From NCBI GenBank assembly GCA_003485015.1, contig DNCN01000158.1, forward strand, positions 1-11,199: a stretch of DNA of 11,199 nt. Direction: 5' to 3'. Source of the DNA: a bacterium. GTDB lineage: Bacteria; UBA9089. Each line of letters starts with the position of its first letter. The first letter of the stretch is position 1. A model generated the notes under the pieces. That model was not told where the DNA came from, did no database searches, and saw nothing but the letters and a program-made list of their open reading frames with translations. The translations under genes were made by a program, and so were the position numbers. This document shows positions 5,352 through 11,199 of this stretch, piece by piece.

Positions 5352-6224
5352 TTAATAGATTACCTTGTTGAGCGGATATTCAACGATCCCTTCTGCCCCA
5401 GCCCGTTTCAATTCAGGGATGATCTTCCGAACCACTGCCTCATCAATGATGGTATCCACATCATACCAGCCTTCATCAGAGAGGGGTGCAATGGTGGGTT
5501 TCTTTAAGGCTGGTAGAATTGAGATAACACTGTCGAGGCACTCTTTAGGAACATTCATCTTTAATCCCACCTTCTCCCCTGCGGCTAAGGCTCCCTTAAG
5601 AAGAAGGGATATATTCTCTATCTTCTGGCGTTTCCAAGGATCTTGCCAGGAGCCCTTATTGGCAATGAGCTTTGTGGTGGATACTAGTACTGTATCTATA
5701 ATCTTCAGATTGTTGGCTATAAGAGAAGAGCCTGTCTCGGTCAGTTCTACGATGGCATCGGCCAACTGGGGTGGCTTTACCTCGGTAGCTCCCCAGGAGA
5801 ATTCAACCTCGGCATTGACTCCATTCCTCTCCAAATACTCCTTGGTCACCTGAACAAGCTCAGTAGCAATCCTCTTGCCCTCAAGATCCCTAACTGATTG
5901 AATCTCGGAGTTGTTAGGTACAGCTAAGACCCATCTCACTGGACGCTGGCTACTCTTGGCATAGACCAAGTCAGTAACCTCAATAACATCAGCCTTATTC
6001 TCTTCTATCCAGTCCTGGCCAGTCAAACCAACATCTAAGATACCTTCTTTCACATACTTAGGCATCTCTTGCGCTCTGACCAGGATAATCTCCAATTCTT
6101 CATCATCAATCGACGGAAAATAGGATCTCTTTCCTATCGAGATTTTAAATCCTGCTTTTTCAAACAGTTTAAAGGTTGCTTCTTCAAGACTTCCCTTAGG
6201 GAGGCCAAGTCTGAGTCTAACCAT
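5352..6224 (-). CDS. hisG: ATP phosphoribosyltransferase, long form with regulatory domain
   Basis: The first enzyme of histidine biosynthesis, joining ATP and PRPP. The 290-aa length matches the long hexameric form. N-terminal catalytic lobes show LRLGLPKGSLEEATFKLFEK (4-23) and I-L-D-V-G-L-T-G-Q-D-W (63-73). The PRPP-binding block is V-E-L-T-E-T-G-S-S-L-I-A-N-N-L. The last 70 residues (from LKMNVPKECLD, through L-P-A-L-K-K-P-T-I-A-P-L, to AGAEGIVEYPLNKVIY) are the ACT-like regulatory domain, so feedback inhibition by histidine without HisZ is expected. The ATG at 6224 has AGAGGT about eight bases upstream. It is first gene of the minus-strand transcript with queF and the PAC2 gene; no other his gene is nearby. 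Confidence 0.95.
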   Translation of the reverse strand: MVRLRLGLPKGSLEEATFKLFEKAGFKISIGKRSYFPSIDDEELEIILVRAQEMPKYVKEGILDVGLTGQDWIEENKADVIEVTDLVYAKSSQRPVRWVLAVPNNSEIQSVRDLEGKRIATELVQVTKEYLERNGVNAEVEFSWGATEVKPPQLADAIVELTETGSSLIANNLKIIDTVLVSTTKLIANKGSWQDPWKRQKIENISLLLKGALAAGEKVGLKMNVPKECLDSVISILPALKKPTIAPLSDEGWYDVDTIIDEAVVRKIIPELKRAGAEGIVEYPLNKVIY

Positions 6225-6274
6225 TCAAATCTACCTCTATCAACTAGCTTTATTCTAATTCCTATTATCATTAT

Positions 6275-6303
6275 AGGATACCACAGATTTCTGAAAATTT
6301 CAA
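6275..6303 (-). promoter_or_regulatory. Promoter of hisG-queF-PAC2
   Basis: On the minus strand: TTGAAA (6303-6298), a 17-base spacer and TATCCT (6280-6275), about 50 bases before the hisG ATG. An overlapping TATAAT slightly downstream could serve as an alternative -10. It lies back to back with the ecf promoter. Confidence 0.55.
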
Positions 6304-6311
6304 TAGGTTTC

Positions 6312-6341
6312 TTGACAATTATTTCAACCTTACGATATAAT
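6312..6341 (+). promoter_or_regulatory. Strong sigma70 promoter of the ecf operon
   Basis: Perfect TTGACA (6312-6317) and perfect TATAAT (6336-6341) with an 18-base spacer. About 35 bases of leader remain before the ATG at 6381, too short for a vitamin riboswitch. Confidence 0.8.
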
Positions 6342-6380
6342 CACTTAGAATCAAGATGAAGTGAAATCTGAGATTAGAGA

Positions 6381-7196
6381 ATGATCAAGATAGAGAATCT
6401 CGGTTACTCTTATTCTCAAAGTGGGGGGGTCTCTGCCCTAAGGAGAATTGATTTAGAGATATGCGAAGGGGAGTTTATCGCTCTTATTGGTCCTTCAGGT
6501 TGTGGTAAGACCACCCTGGCTAAATGCCTCAACGGTATTTTAACCCCCTCTTGTGGTCAGGTACTGATCGATGGTCTCAATACGGCCTCAAAGGAGGCGA
6601 AGTGGACAATCCGCCAACAGGTGGGTATCGTCTTTGCCCATTCTGAGAATCAGCTAATCGGTGGTACAGTGGAAGAGGATATCGCCTTTGGACTCGAGAA
6701 TATAGGGATGGAACCTTCCTTGATGCGACAGCGCATCGATGAAACCTTAGGACTTCTCTCCCTGGAGGAGTATAGAGACTTTCCTCCCCATCTCTTGAGC
6801 GATGGTCAGAAACAGGTGGTAGCCATTGCTGGTGTTTTGGCCTTTCATCCCAAATATCTTGTCTTAGATAGAGCCACTGAGCTCCTGGATCCAGGTGCTC
6901 AAAGGAGGGTCTTAGAGATAGTTCAAAGATTGAACCGCAAAGGGATGACTATCCTTCTGATTACTCATTCTATGGAAGAGATCTTCCTGGCTCAGCGTGT
7001 AGTGGTTATGGATCAAGGAAAGAAAATATTGGAAGGGGAGGCTAAGGAGATATTTGCACATCCCATAGTTGAAGGGCTGGGTCTATCCCCACCTCTCTCC
7101 TTCAGGTTTATTACTTCTCTTCGCCAAAGAGGTTTGGATGTCTCCGAAGATACCATGATGAGTACTGAAGGGGTATTAAAGGCAATATGTCCATAG
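6381..7196 (+). CDS. ECF transporter ATP-binding subunit 1, with degenerate catalytic residues
   Basis: A 271-aa ABC ATPase of the energy-coupling factor type. Walker A is GPSGCGKT (37-44), the signature is LLSDGQKQ (138-145), Walker B is YLVLD (159-163) and the switch His is H196 in ITHS. Two catalytic positions are changed. The glutamate that should follow Walker B is Arg164 (LVLDRATELLDP, usually L-D-E-P-T). The Q-loop glutamine is Ala86 (IVFAHSENQ, usually V-F-Q-N-P). Both changes are unambiguous in the DNA (AGA 6870-6872; GCC 6636-6638), and the frame is intact. The subunit should still bind ATP but hydrolyse poorly, pairing with the canonical second ATPase. It is the first gene after a strong promoter; the Shine-Dalgarno (GAGA) is weak. 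Confidence 0.92.
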   Translation: MIKIENLGYSYSQSGGVSALRRIDLEICEGEFIALIGPSGCGKTTLAKCLNGILTPSCGQVLIDGLNTASKEAKWTIRQQVGIVFAHSENQLIGGTVEEDIAFGLENIGMEPSLMRQRIDETLGLLSLEEYRDFPPHLLSDGQKQVVAIAGVLAFHPKYLVLDRATELLDPGAQRRVLEIVQRLNRKGMTILLITHSMEEIFLAQRVVVMDQGKKILEGEAKEIFAHPIVEGLGLSPPLSFRFITSLRQRGLDVSEDTMMSTEGVLKAICP

Positions 7197-8017
7197 TGAT
7201 AGAGAATTTGAGTTTTGTCTATAATGAGGGCACCCCTTTTGAGGTCTGGGCCCTTAAGGAGATAGATCTTCGGATCGAAGATGGTGAGTCCATAGGGATC
7301 ATTGGGCCAAATGGTTCAGGCAAAAGCACACTGGCTCAGCATCTCCATGGCCTCTTTAAGCCTACAAAAGGAAGAGTACTTATTGGAGATAGAGAGCCGG
7401 TGGGTATCCATCCAGGGGTAGGATTCGTCTTCCAGTCTGCTGAGGACCAATTCTTCGCTCGGACGGTCCATGAGGAGATGCAACTCGGGTATCAGAATTT
7501 TGGTCTATCTCAGGACCAGTTCAAAGATAAGGCCCTTGAGGCCTTGGAAATGGTTGGGCTCTCGGCTGATATATTCCTACGTTCCCCTCATTCCTTGAGT
7601 GATGGTGAAAAGCGGAGGGTAGCAGTAGCAATGACCCTAATCCTTGGACCAAAGACCCTGATCTTGGATGAACCGACCCTGGGACTTGATCCTTTAAACG
7701 CTAAGAAGATCCTTGAGGGGACAAAGAAACTCAATCACGAGAAAGGAGTAACCTTCATCCTCATCTCCCACCGGATGGAGGAGATACTTGAATACTGCAG
7801 TCGGGTCCTGGTTATGGACAGAGGTAAGATCATCGGCGATGGTCCACCCCAAGATCTCTTTATTCAGGAGATAGAAACTCTGATCCGTCTGGGAATGGAA
7901 CCACCTTGGCTCGTAAGATTTTTGACTGGATTCAAAGCGAAGGGGTATAATATCAAGTATAAGACTTTAAATCCCGAAGAGATCTCTAAAGGGGTGCTGG
8001 AGGCCCTTCAGGGATGA
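7187..8017 (+). CDS. ECF transporter ATP-binding subunit 2
   Basis: A 276-aa ABC ATPase homologous to its upstream neighbour but with a full catalytic set: Walker A GPNGSGKST (40-48), Q-loop Gln83 (FVFQSAEDQ), signature LSDGEK (137-142), Walker B LILD (158-161) with catalytic Glu162 in D-E-P-T, D-loop G-L-D-P and switch His195. In ECF transporters two ATPases pair beneath the EcfT scaffold and drive a separate S component that captures a vitamin or metal. Its ATG overlaps the end of the first ATPase gene by ten bases and its stop overlaps ecfT by four, indicating translational coupling. The C-termini of the two ATPases are also alike (EGVLKAI and KGVLEAL), fitting an old tandem duplication. 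Confidence 0.93.
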   Translation: MSIVIENLSFVYNEGTPFEVWALKEIDLRIEDGESIGIIGPNGSGKSTLAQHLHGLFKPTKGRVLIGDREPVGIHPGVGFVFQSAEDQFFARTVHEEMQLGYQNFGLSQDQFKDKALEALEMVGLSADIFLRSPHSLSDGEKRRVAVAMTLILGPKTLILDEPTLGLDPLNAKKILEGTKKLNHEKGVTFILISHRMEEILEYCSRVLVMDRGKIIGDGPPQDLFIQEIETLIRLGMEPPWLVRFLTGFKAKGYNIKYKTLNPEEISKGVLEALQG

Positions 8018-8799
8018 GATCCATACCTCTGGGCCAGTACCTTCCCCTTGACTCCCTCATTCATCGCCTGGATCCTCGAACTAAGTTAGTGGGAATAGTC
8101 ACTCTTGCTATCCTAATCTGCACCGCCAGAGATCTAAGTCGAATCTTGATCCTCTTCATCTTCCTTGGATCTGTCCTTCTCCTTTCTAAGCTTCCAGTTA
8201 GTCTCATTTGGCGGGGACTCAGGGGAGGTCTCTTCATCCTTCTCTTCACTATCCTGGTCCACTCCTTCTTTACCCCAGGGAGAACACTCTCTTCCCTCTC
8301 TGGTTTCTCCATCACCTATGAAGGTCTCTATCGGGGGGTGTCCATCTTTCTCCAACTCACGGCTTTGTTCTTGGGGGGCATAATCTTTACTGGAACCACT
8401 CCTCCTCTGAGGTTGGTTGAGGGGTTCAGATGGATATTTTCACCCCTTAGATTCACTAGGATTCCGGTGGGTGAATTGAGTCTCATCATGGCTATTGCCA
8501 TAAGGTTCATCCCTACCTTGATCTCAGAGACTGAAAGACTCATCAAGATTCAGAGATCTCGAGGGATAGAGTTTAGATCCGGCCCCATTAAGAGGAGAAT
8601 CAGAAGTCTTTTCTTTATTATTCTCCCCCTCTTTGCTGGCACCTTCAGACGGGCGGAGGAGCTCGCCCTAAGCATGGAAGTGAGGTGTTTCAGAGGAATG
8701 GGTCAGAGGAGTCAACTCAGGGAATCGTCTTTCAAGGAGAGGGATTTGACTGCCCTCTTCGTGCTGACCATCCTGATCTTCTTGGTAGTTTTATCCTGA
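8014..8799 (+). CDS. ecfT: ECF transporter transmembrane scaffold EcfT
   Basis: A 261-aa membrane protein that begins with the family's G-Q-Y-L-P-x-D-S-x-I-H-R-L-D-P-R-T-K-L signature (7-25). Hydrophobic segments lie roughly at 24-37, 43-60, 71-87, 108-127, 153-170, 197-212 and 245-260. The two cytoplasmic coupling-helix motifs that dock on the ATPases are recognisable as QRSRGIEF (180-187) and MEVRCFRG (221-228), each with its conserved Arg-containing triplet. It links the ATPases to exchangeable S components. The ATG overlaps the second ATPase stop (ATGA). No S component follows, so this looks like a shared (group II) core whose substrate proteins are encoded elsewhere. Confidence 0.92.
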   Translation: MRSIPLGQYLPLDSLIHRLDPRTKLVGIVTLAILICTARDLSRILILFIFLGSVLLLSKLPVSLIWRGLRGGLFILLFTILVHSFFTPGRTLSSLSGFSITYEGLYRGVSIFLQLTALFLGGIIFTGTTPPLRLVEGFRWIFSPLRFTRIPVGELSLIMAIAIRFIPTLISETERLIKIQRSRGIEFRSGPIKRRIRSLFFIILPLFAGTFRRAEELALSMEVRCFRGMGQRSQLRESSFKERDLTALFVLTILIFLVVLS

Positions 8800-8845
8800 C
8801 CTCCAGGTAAAAGACCTCCCCTTTGAGAAATCCTTGAAAAAATTC

Positions 8846-8875
8846 TTGACAGAGAAAGAGGTTTTATGATATCTT
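8846..8875 (+). promoter_or_regulatory. Promoter of flgM
   Basis: Perfect TTGACA (8846-8851), an 18-base spacer and TATCTT (8870-8875), about 50 bases before the flgM ATG. The spacing equals that of the ecf promoter. No sigma-28-type (TAAA...GCCGATAA) element is seen. Confidence 0.55.
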
Positions 8876-8925
8876 TTAAAAAGAAAAGCTGGGAGAGTAA
8901 ATGAGGCAAAGAAGGTGATGGTTTA

Positions 8926-9219
8926 ATGGTCCAATCTATTTCAAGAACACCGGAGATTCAAAAACTTACGGAGATTAAACCAGCCCAACCAAGGAAGGTA
9001 GTCAGTCAAAAAGATACACTTGCTATCTCCTCTGAGGCGAAGGCCGCTCTCCAGCGGAAGAAGGAGATCCAGCTTGCTTGGGAGGCAATCAATGCTGCTC
9101 CAGATATCCGTGAGGATAAAGTAAGCCTTGTCCGCGAGAGACTCAACAATGGCCTCTATAACCAGCCTAATATCATCGAGGCTTGCGCTGAGAAGATAAT
9201 GGAAAGTATGGGCCTTTAG
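8926..9219 (+). CDS. flgM: Anti-sigma-28 factor FlgM
   Basis: A 97-aa member of the FlgM family, the protein that binds the flagellar sigma factor FliA and keeps late flagellar genes off until the hook-basal body exports it. The unstructured N-terminal half is followed by the typical D-T-L-A-I-S-S-E-A-K block (30-39). The C-terminal sigma-binding helices contain A-P-D-I-R-E-D-K-V (58-66), V-R-E-R-L-N-N-G-L-Y (69-78) and I-I-E-A-C-A-E-K-I-M-E-S (83-94). Length is normal. GAAGGTGAT precedes the ATG by about eight bases; an earlier ATG at 8918 hits a stop after two codons. It stands alone, without flgN, flgK or other flagellar genes beside it, between its own promoter and a likely terminator. 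Confidence 0.88.
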   Translation: MVQSISRTPEIQKLTEIKPAQPRKVVSQKDTLAISSEAKAALQRKKEIQLAWEAINAAPDIREDKVSLVRERLNNGLYNQPNIIEACAEKIMESMGL

Positions 9220-9278
9220 TTAGGCCTAAAAAGCTATCTCTACCTAAGAATATTACAAAGCTGAATAGCTAGAGATTC

Positions 9279-9331
9279 AGAAGGCCAGGAGATTAAGGGT
9301 CTACCTGGTCTTCTCTTTTCTAGCTCTTTTT
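9279..9331 (+). terminator. Likely terminator of flgM in the convergent gap
   Basis: AGAAGGCCAGG (9279-9289) pairs with CCTGGTCTTCT (9304-9314) with a single G-U pair; the loop can extend the stem by AGA/TCT. TTTT follows at once and TTTTT at 9327-9331. A smaller inverted repeat, CTGAAT/ATTCAG (9261-9280), directly precedes it. Confidence 0.6.
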
Positions 9332-9372
9332 GTTTATGAGAGAATGTGGTGGGTGAAGAAAGAGAAATATTC

Positions 9373-10617
9373 TTAGTATACAGGAAATGATCGAGAAAGT
9401 TCTTTCACCCGGTAAGCCACCTCAGAGATCACCTCCTGATTACCCATATCTTTGAGGACCTGATCGATCAGATGGGCAATCTCGCACATCTCCCCCTCCT
9501 TCATTCCTCGCGTGGTTACCGCAGGTGTACCGAGACGAATACCACTAGTAACTGCTGGGGGTCGTGAGTCAAAGGGGATAGCATTTTTATTGACCACGAT
9601 ACCTGCTCTACCGAGGGCTTCTTCAGCCTCCCGTCCAGTGATCCCTTTATTCGATATATCTACAAGAAGAAGATGGTTGTCTGTCCCACCTGAAACAAGA
9701 TTAAAATCAAGCTCCATAAGTTCTTCGGCCAAGGCTTTGGCGTTCTTAACCACTTGAGATTGGTATTCTTTAAATTCCGGAGCTAAGGCCTCCTTGAAGC
9801 AGACCGCCTTAGCGGCAATAATGTGCATCAGTGGACCACCCTGACTGCCAGGAAAGACCTTCTTGTCTATAAGGGTAGCGTATTCATTGCCACACATAAT
9901 CATTCCCCCTCGGGGTCCACGTAAGGTCTTGTGGGTAGTGGTCGTCGTGAAATGGGCGTAGGGAATGGGGCTGGGATGGATTCCCGTGGCAACAAGGCCA
10001 GCAATATGGGCAATATCGGCTACTAAATATGCGCCGATGCTATCAGCTATCTCTCTAAACCTTTTAAAATCGATTATTCTGGAATAGGCACTGGCGCCAG
10101 CAACGATCATCTTGGGCCTGTACTCTTCTGCTAAACTCGATAATTCATCGAAGTCTATAGTTTGGCTTTGACGATTAACCCCATAACTGATGGCCTCAAA
10201 GATAAAGCCAGAAAAGTTGATCTTGCTTCCATGAGAGAGGTGCCCTCCGCAAGAAAGATTCATCCCCAAGATTCTATCCCCTGGCTTAAGGATAGCTAGA
10301 TAGACCGCCATATTGGCCTGGGTGCCTGAGTGAGATTGAACATTGACGTGTTCACACCCAAATAGTTCTTTAGCCCTCGAGATAGCTATCTCTTCAGCTC
10401 GATCAACAAATTCACAACCGCCATAATAGCGGGCGCCAGGGTAGCCTTCAGCATACTTATTGGTCAAGAGAGATCCTTGGGCTTCAAGGACTGCAGGGGA
10501 GGCGTAATTTTCGGAGGCGATGAGATTGAGGGTCTCTTCTTCTCTCTGAAACTCATCTTCGATGGCCTTGGCTATCTCAGGATCAATCTTCCAAAGAGCA
10601 TTCATATTCTCATTCAT
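9373..10617 (-). CDS. glyA: Serine hydroxymethyltransferase
   Basis: A 414-aa PLP enzyme that interconverts serine and glycine with tetrahydrofolate, supplying one-carbon units. Full family length. Landmarks: LNLIASENYASPAVLEAQGS (30-49), Y-A-E-G-Y-P-G-A-R-Y-Y-G-G (55-67), S-H-S-G-T-Q-A-N (95-102), the D-I-A-H motif (201-204) and the PLP-binding Lys230 in TTTTTHKTLRGPRGG (224-238); G-S-Q-G-G-P (257-262) follows. Start ATG 10617 lies three bases after the stop of the upstream aminotransferase. The AAGGAG site sits ten bases before it, inside the last codons of that gene, so translation of the two is probably coupled. It converges on flgM. Confidence 0.97.
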   Translation of the reverse strand: MNENMNALWKIDPEIAKAIEDEFQREEETLNLIASENYASPAVLEAQGSLLTNKYAEGYPGARYYGGCEFVDRAEEIAISRAKELFGCEHVNVQSHSGTQANMAVYLAILKPGDRILGMNLSCGGHLSHGSKINFSGFIFEAISYGVNRQSQTIDFDELSSLAEEYRPKMIVAGASAYSRIIDFKRFREIADSIGAYLVADIAHIAGLVATGIHPSPIPYAHFTTTTTHKTLRGPRGGMIMCGNEYATLIDKKVFPGSQGGPLMHIIAAKAVCFKEALAPEFKEYQSQVVKNAKALAEELMELDFNLVSGGTDNHLLLVDISNKGITGREAEEALGRAGIVVNKNAIPFDSRPPAVTSGIRLGTPAVTTRGMKEGEMCEIAHLIDQVLKDMGNQEVISEVAYRVKELSRSFPVY

Positions 10618-10620
10618 ATT

Positions 10621-11199
10621 CTATAGACTCCTTACAAAACGGTCCATTCTTAGGAGGGCCTCTTCGATATTCTCAAGTGAGTTAGCGTAACTACAGCGTA
10701 TATATCCTCTTCCAGATTCACCAAAGGCTATACCGGGAACGACCGCCACCTTTTCTTCCAAAAGGAGCCTTTCAGTAAATTCCTCTTCACTTAGGCCAGT
10801 CTTTTTCACCGAGGGGAAGGCATAAAAGGCACCTTTGGGGGTAAAACAATCAAGGCCGATCTCGTTTAAGCCTTTAACTATCAAGCGACGTCTCCGATTA
10901 TACTCCTCGACCATCTCTTGCATGGCACTCTCGCCCGAGCGCATAGCTTCAATAGCGGCCATTTGGGCCAAAATTGGTGCACAGAGCATAGTGTACTGAT
11001 GGATCTTGGTCATGGCGGCAATAACCTCTCTACTTCCTGCGGCATAACCGATCCGCCACCCCGTCATAGCATATGCCTTGGAGAAGCCATTTAAGAGAAT
11101 GGTCCGATCCCTCATCCCAGCAAGTGAGGCAAAGGGCACATGTTTCCCTTCATAGGTCAATTCGGCATAGATCTCATCGCTGATAACCAGAATTTCACG
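10621..11199 (-). CDS. Class I/II aminotransferase (PLP-dependent), 5' end cut by window edge
   Basis: The C-terminal 192 residues of an aspartate/alanine-type aminotransferase, about half of the usual 380-400 aa. The frame is open to the right edge with I-S-D-E-I-Y-A-E, where the conserved Asp and Tyr contact PLP. The PLP-lysine block LNGFSKAYAMTGWRIGY then follows, with K in F-S-K-A. Near the end, G-x-G-Y-I-R-C-S-Y-A provides the carboxylate-binding Arg. Substrate specificity cannot be read from this half; aspartate, alanine and aromatic aminotransferases share these motifs. It overlaps functionally with glyA downstream, whose ribosome binding site it contains, so the two form an amino-acid operon. 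Confidence 0.92.
   Translation of the reverse strand, partial: REILVISDEIYAELTYEGKHVPFASLAGMRDRTILLNGFSKAYAMTGWRIGYAAGSREVIAAMTKIHQYTMLCAPILAQMAAIEAMRSGESAMQEMVEEYNRRRRLIVKGLNEIGLDCFTPKGAFYAFPSVKKTGLSEEEFTERLLLEEKVAVVPGIAFGESGRGYIRCSYANSLENIEEALLRMDRFVRSL

Noticed and set aside
8061..8546. Several antisense and frame-shifted open frames across ecfT
   Set aside because: They mirror the hydrophobic codon bias of ecfT and give low-complexity charged or Ser-rich products with no family features.
8800..8820. Terminator after ecfT
   Set aside because: Only a four-base stem (AGGT/ACCT) without a T-run is visible.
1..11199. CRISPR arrays, tRNA/rRNA genes, riboswitches
   Set aside because: No regularly spaced direct repeats, tRNA-like cloverleaf or T-loop consensus, or known riboswitch core was recognised on either strand by eye.

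Overview
The window is bacterial chromosomal DNA of moderate GC content, with short intergenic gaps, clear Shine-Dalgarno sites and sigma70-type promoters. A Mur ligase, an anti-sigma-28 factor (FlgM), QueF and a group II ECF transporter core point to a peptidoglycan-containing, probably flagellated bacterium. The mix of a free-standing EF-Tu-domain-like protein, a PAC2 protein, and HicA/HicB and retropepsin-like fragments is what I would expect from an uncultured, probably anaerobic lineage. I cannot name the phylum from sequence alone.

Left 2.06 kb (all minus strand): an AT-rich accessory zone. It holds a complete hicB-hicA toxin-antitoxin pair, a second short hicB-like gene, and an unexplained 40-codon ORF between the two hicB genes. 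It also holds three retropepsin-like aspartic protease genes or pieces (one cut by the window edge, one keeping only the N-terminal active-site part, one keeping only a C-terminal tail), a 5'-truncated hicA-like gene, and two short stretches resembling transposase-associated end sequences. It reads as an accumulation site for small mobile or selfish modules that are partly decayed.

2.2-4.0 kb (plus strand): a promoter, an 83-aa EF-Tu domain-2-like protein and a MurC-like Mur ligase. 4.0-6.2 kb (minus strand): hisG, queF and a PAC2-family gene, probably one transcript from a promoter at 6275-6303. It faces the promoter of the next block, back to back.

6.3-8.8 kb (plus strand): ecfA1-ecfA2-ecfT, the energising module of an ECF vitamin/metal transporter, with overlapping genes and a near-consensus promoter. 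No substrate-binding S component is present. The first ATPase has lost the catalytic glutamate after Walker B (Arg) and the Q-loop glutamine (Ala), while the second is canonical. This predicts an asymmetric ATPase pair and is the most interesting observation in the window.

8.8-11.2 kb: flgM with its own promoter and a likely terminator (plus strand), converging on glyA and a class I/II aminotransferase that runs off the right edge (minus strand). glyA follows the aminotransferase stop by three bases and takes its ribosome binding site from inside that gene.
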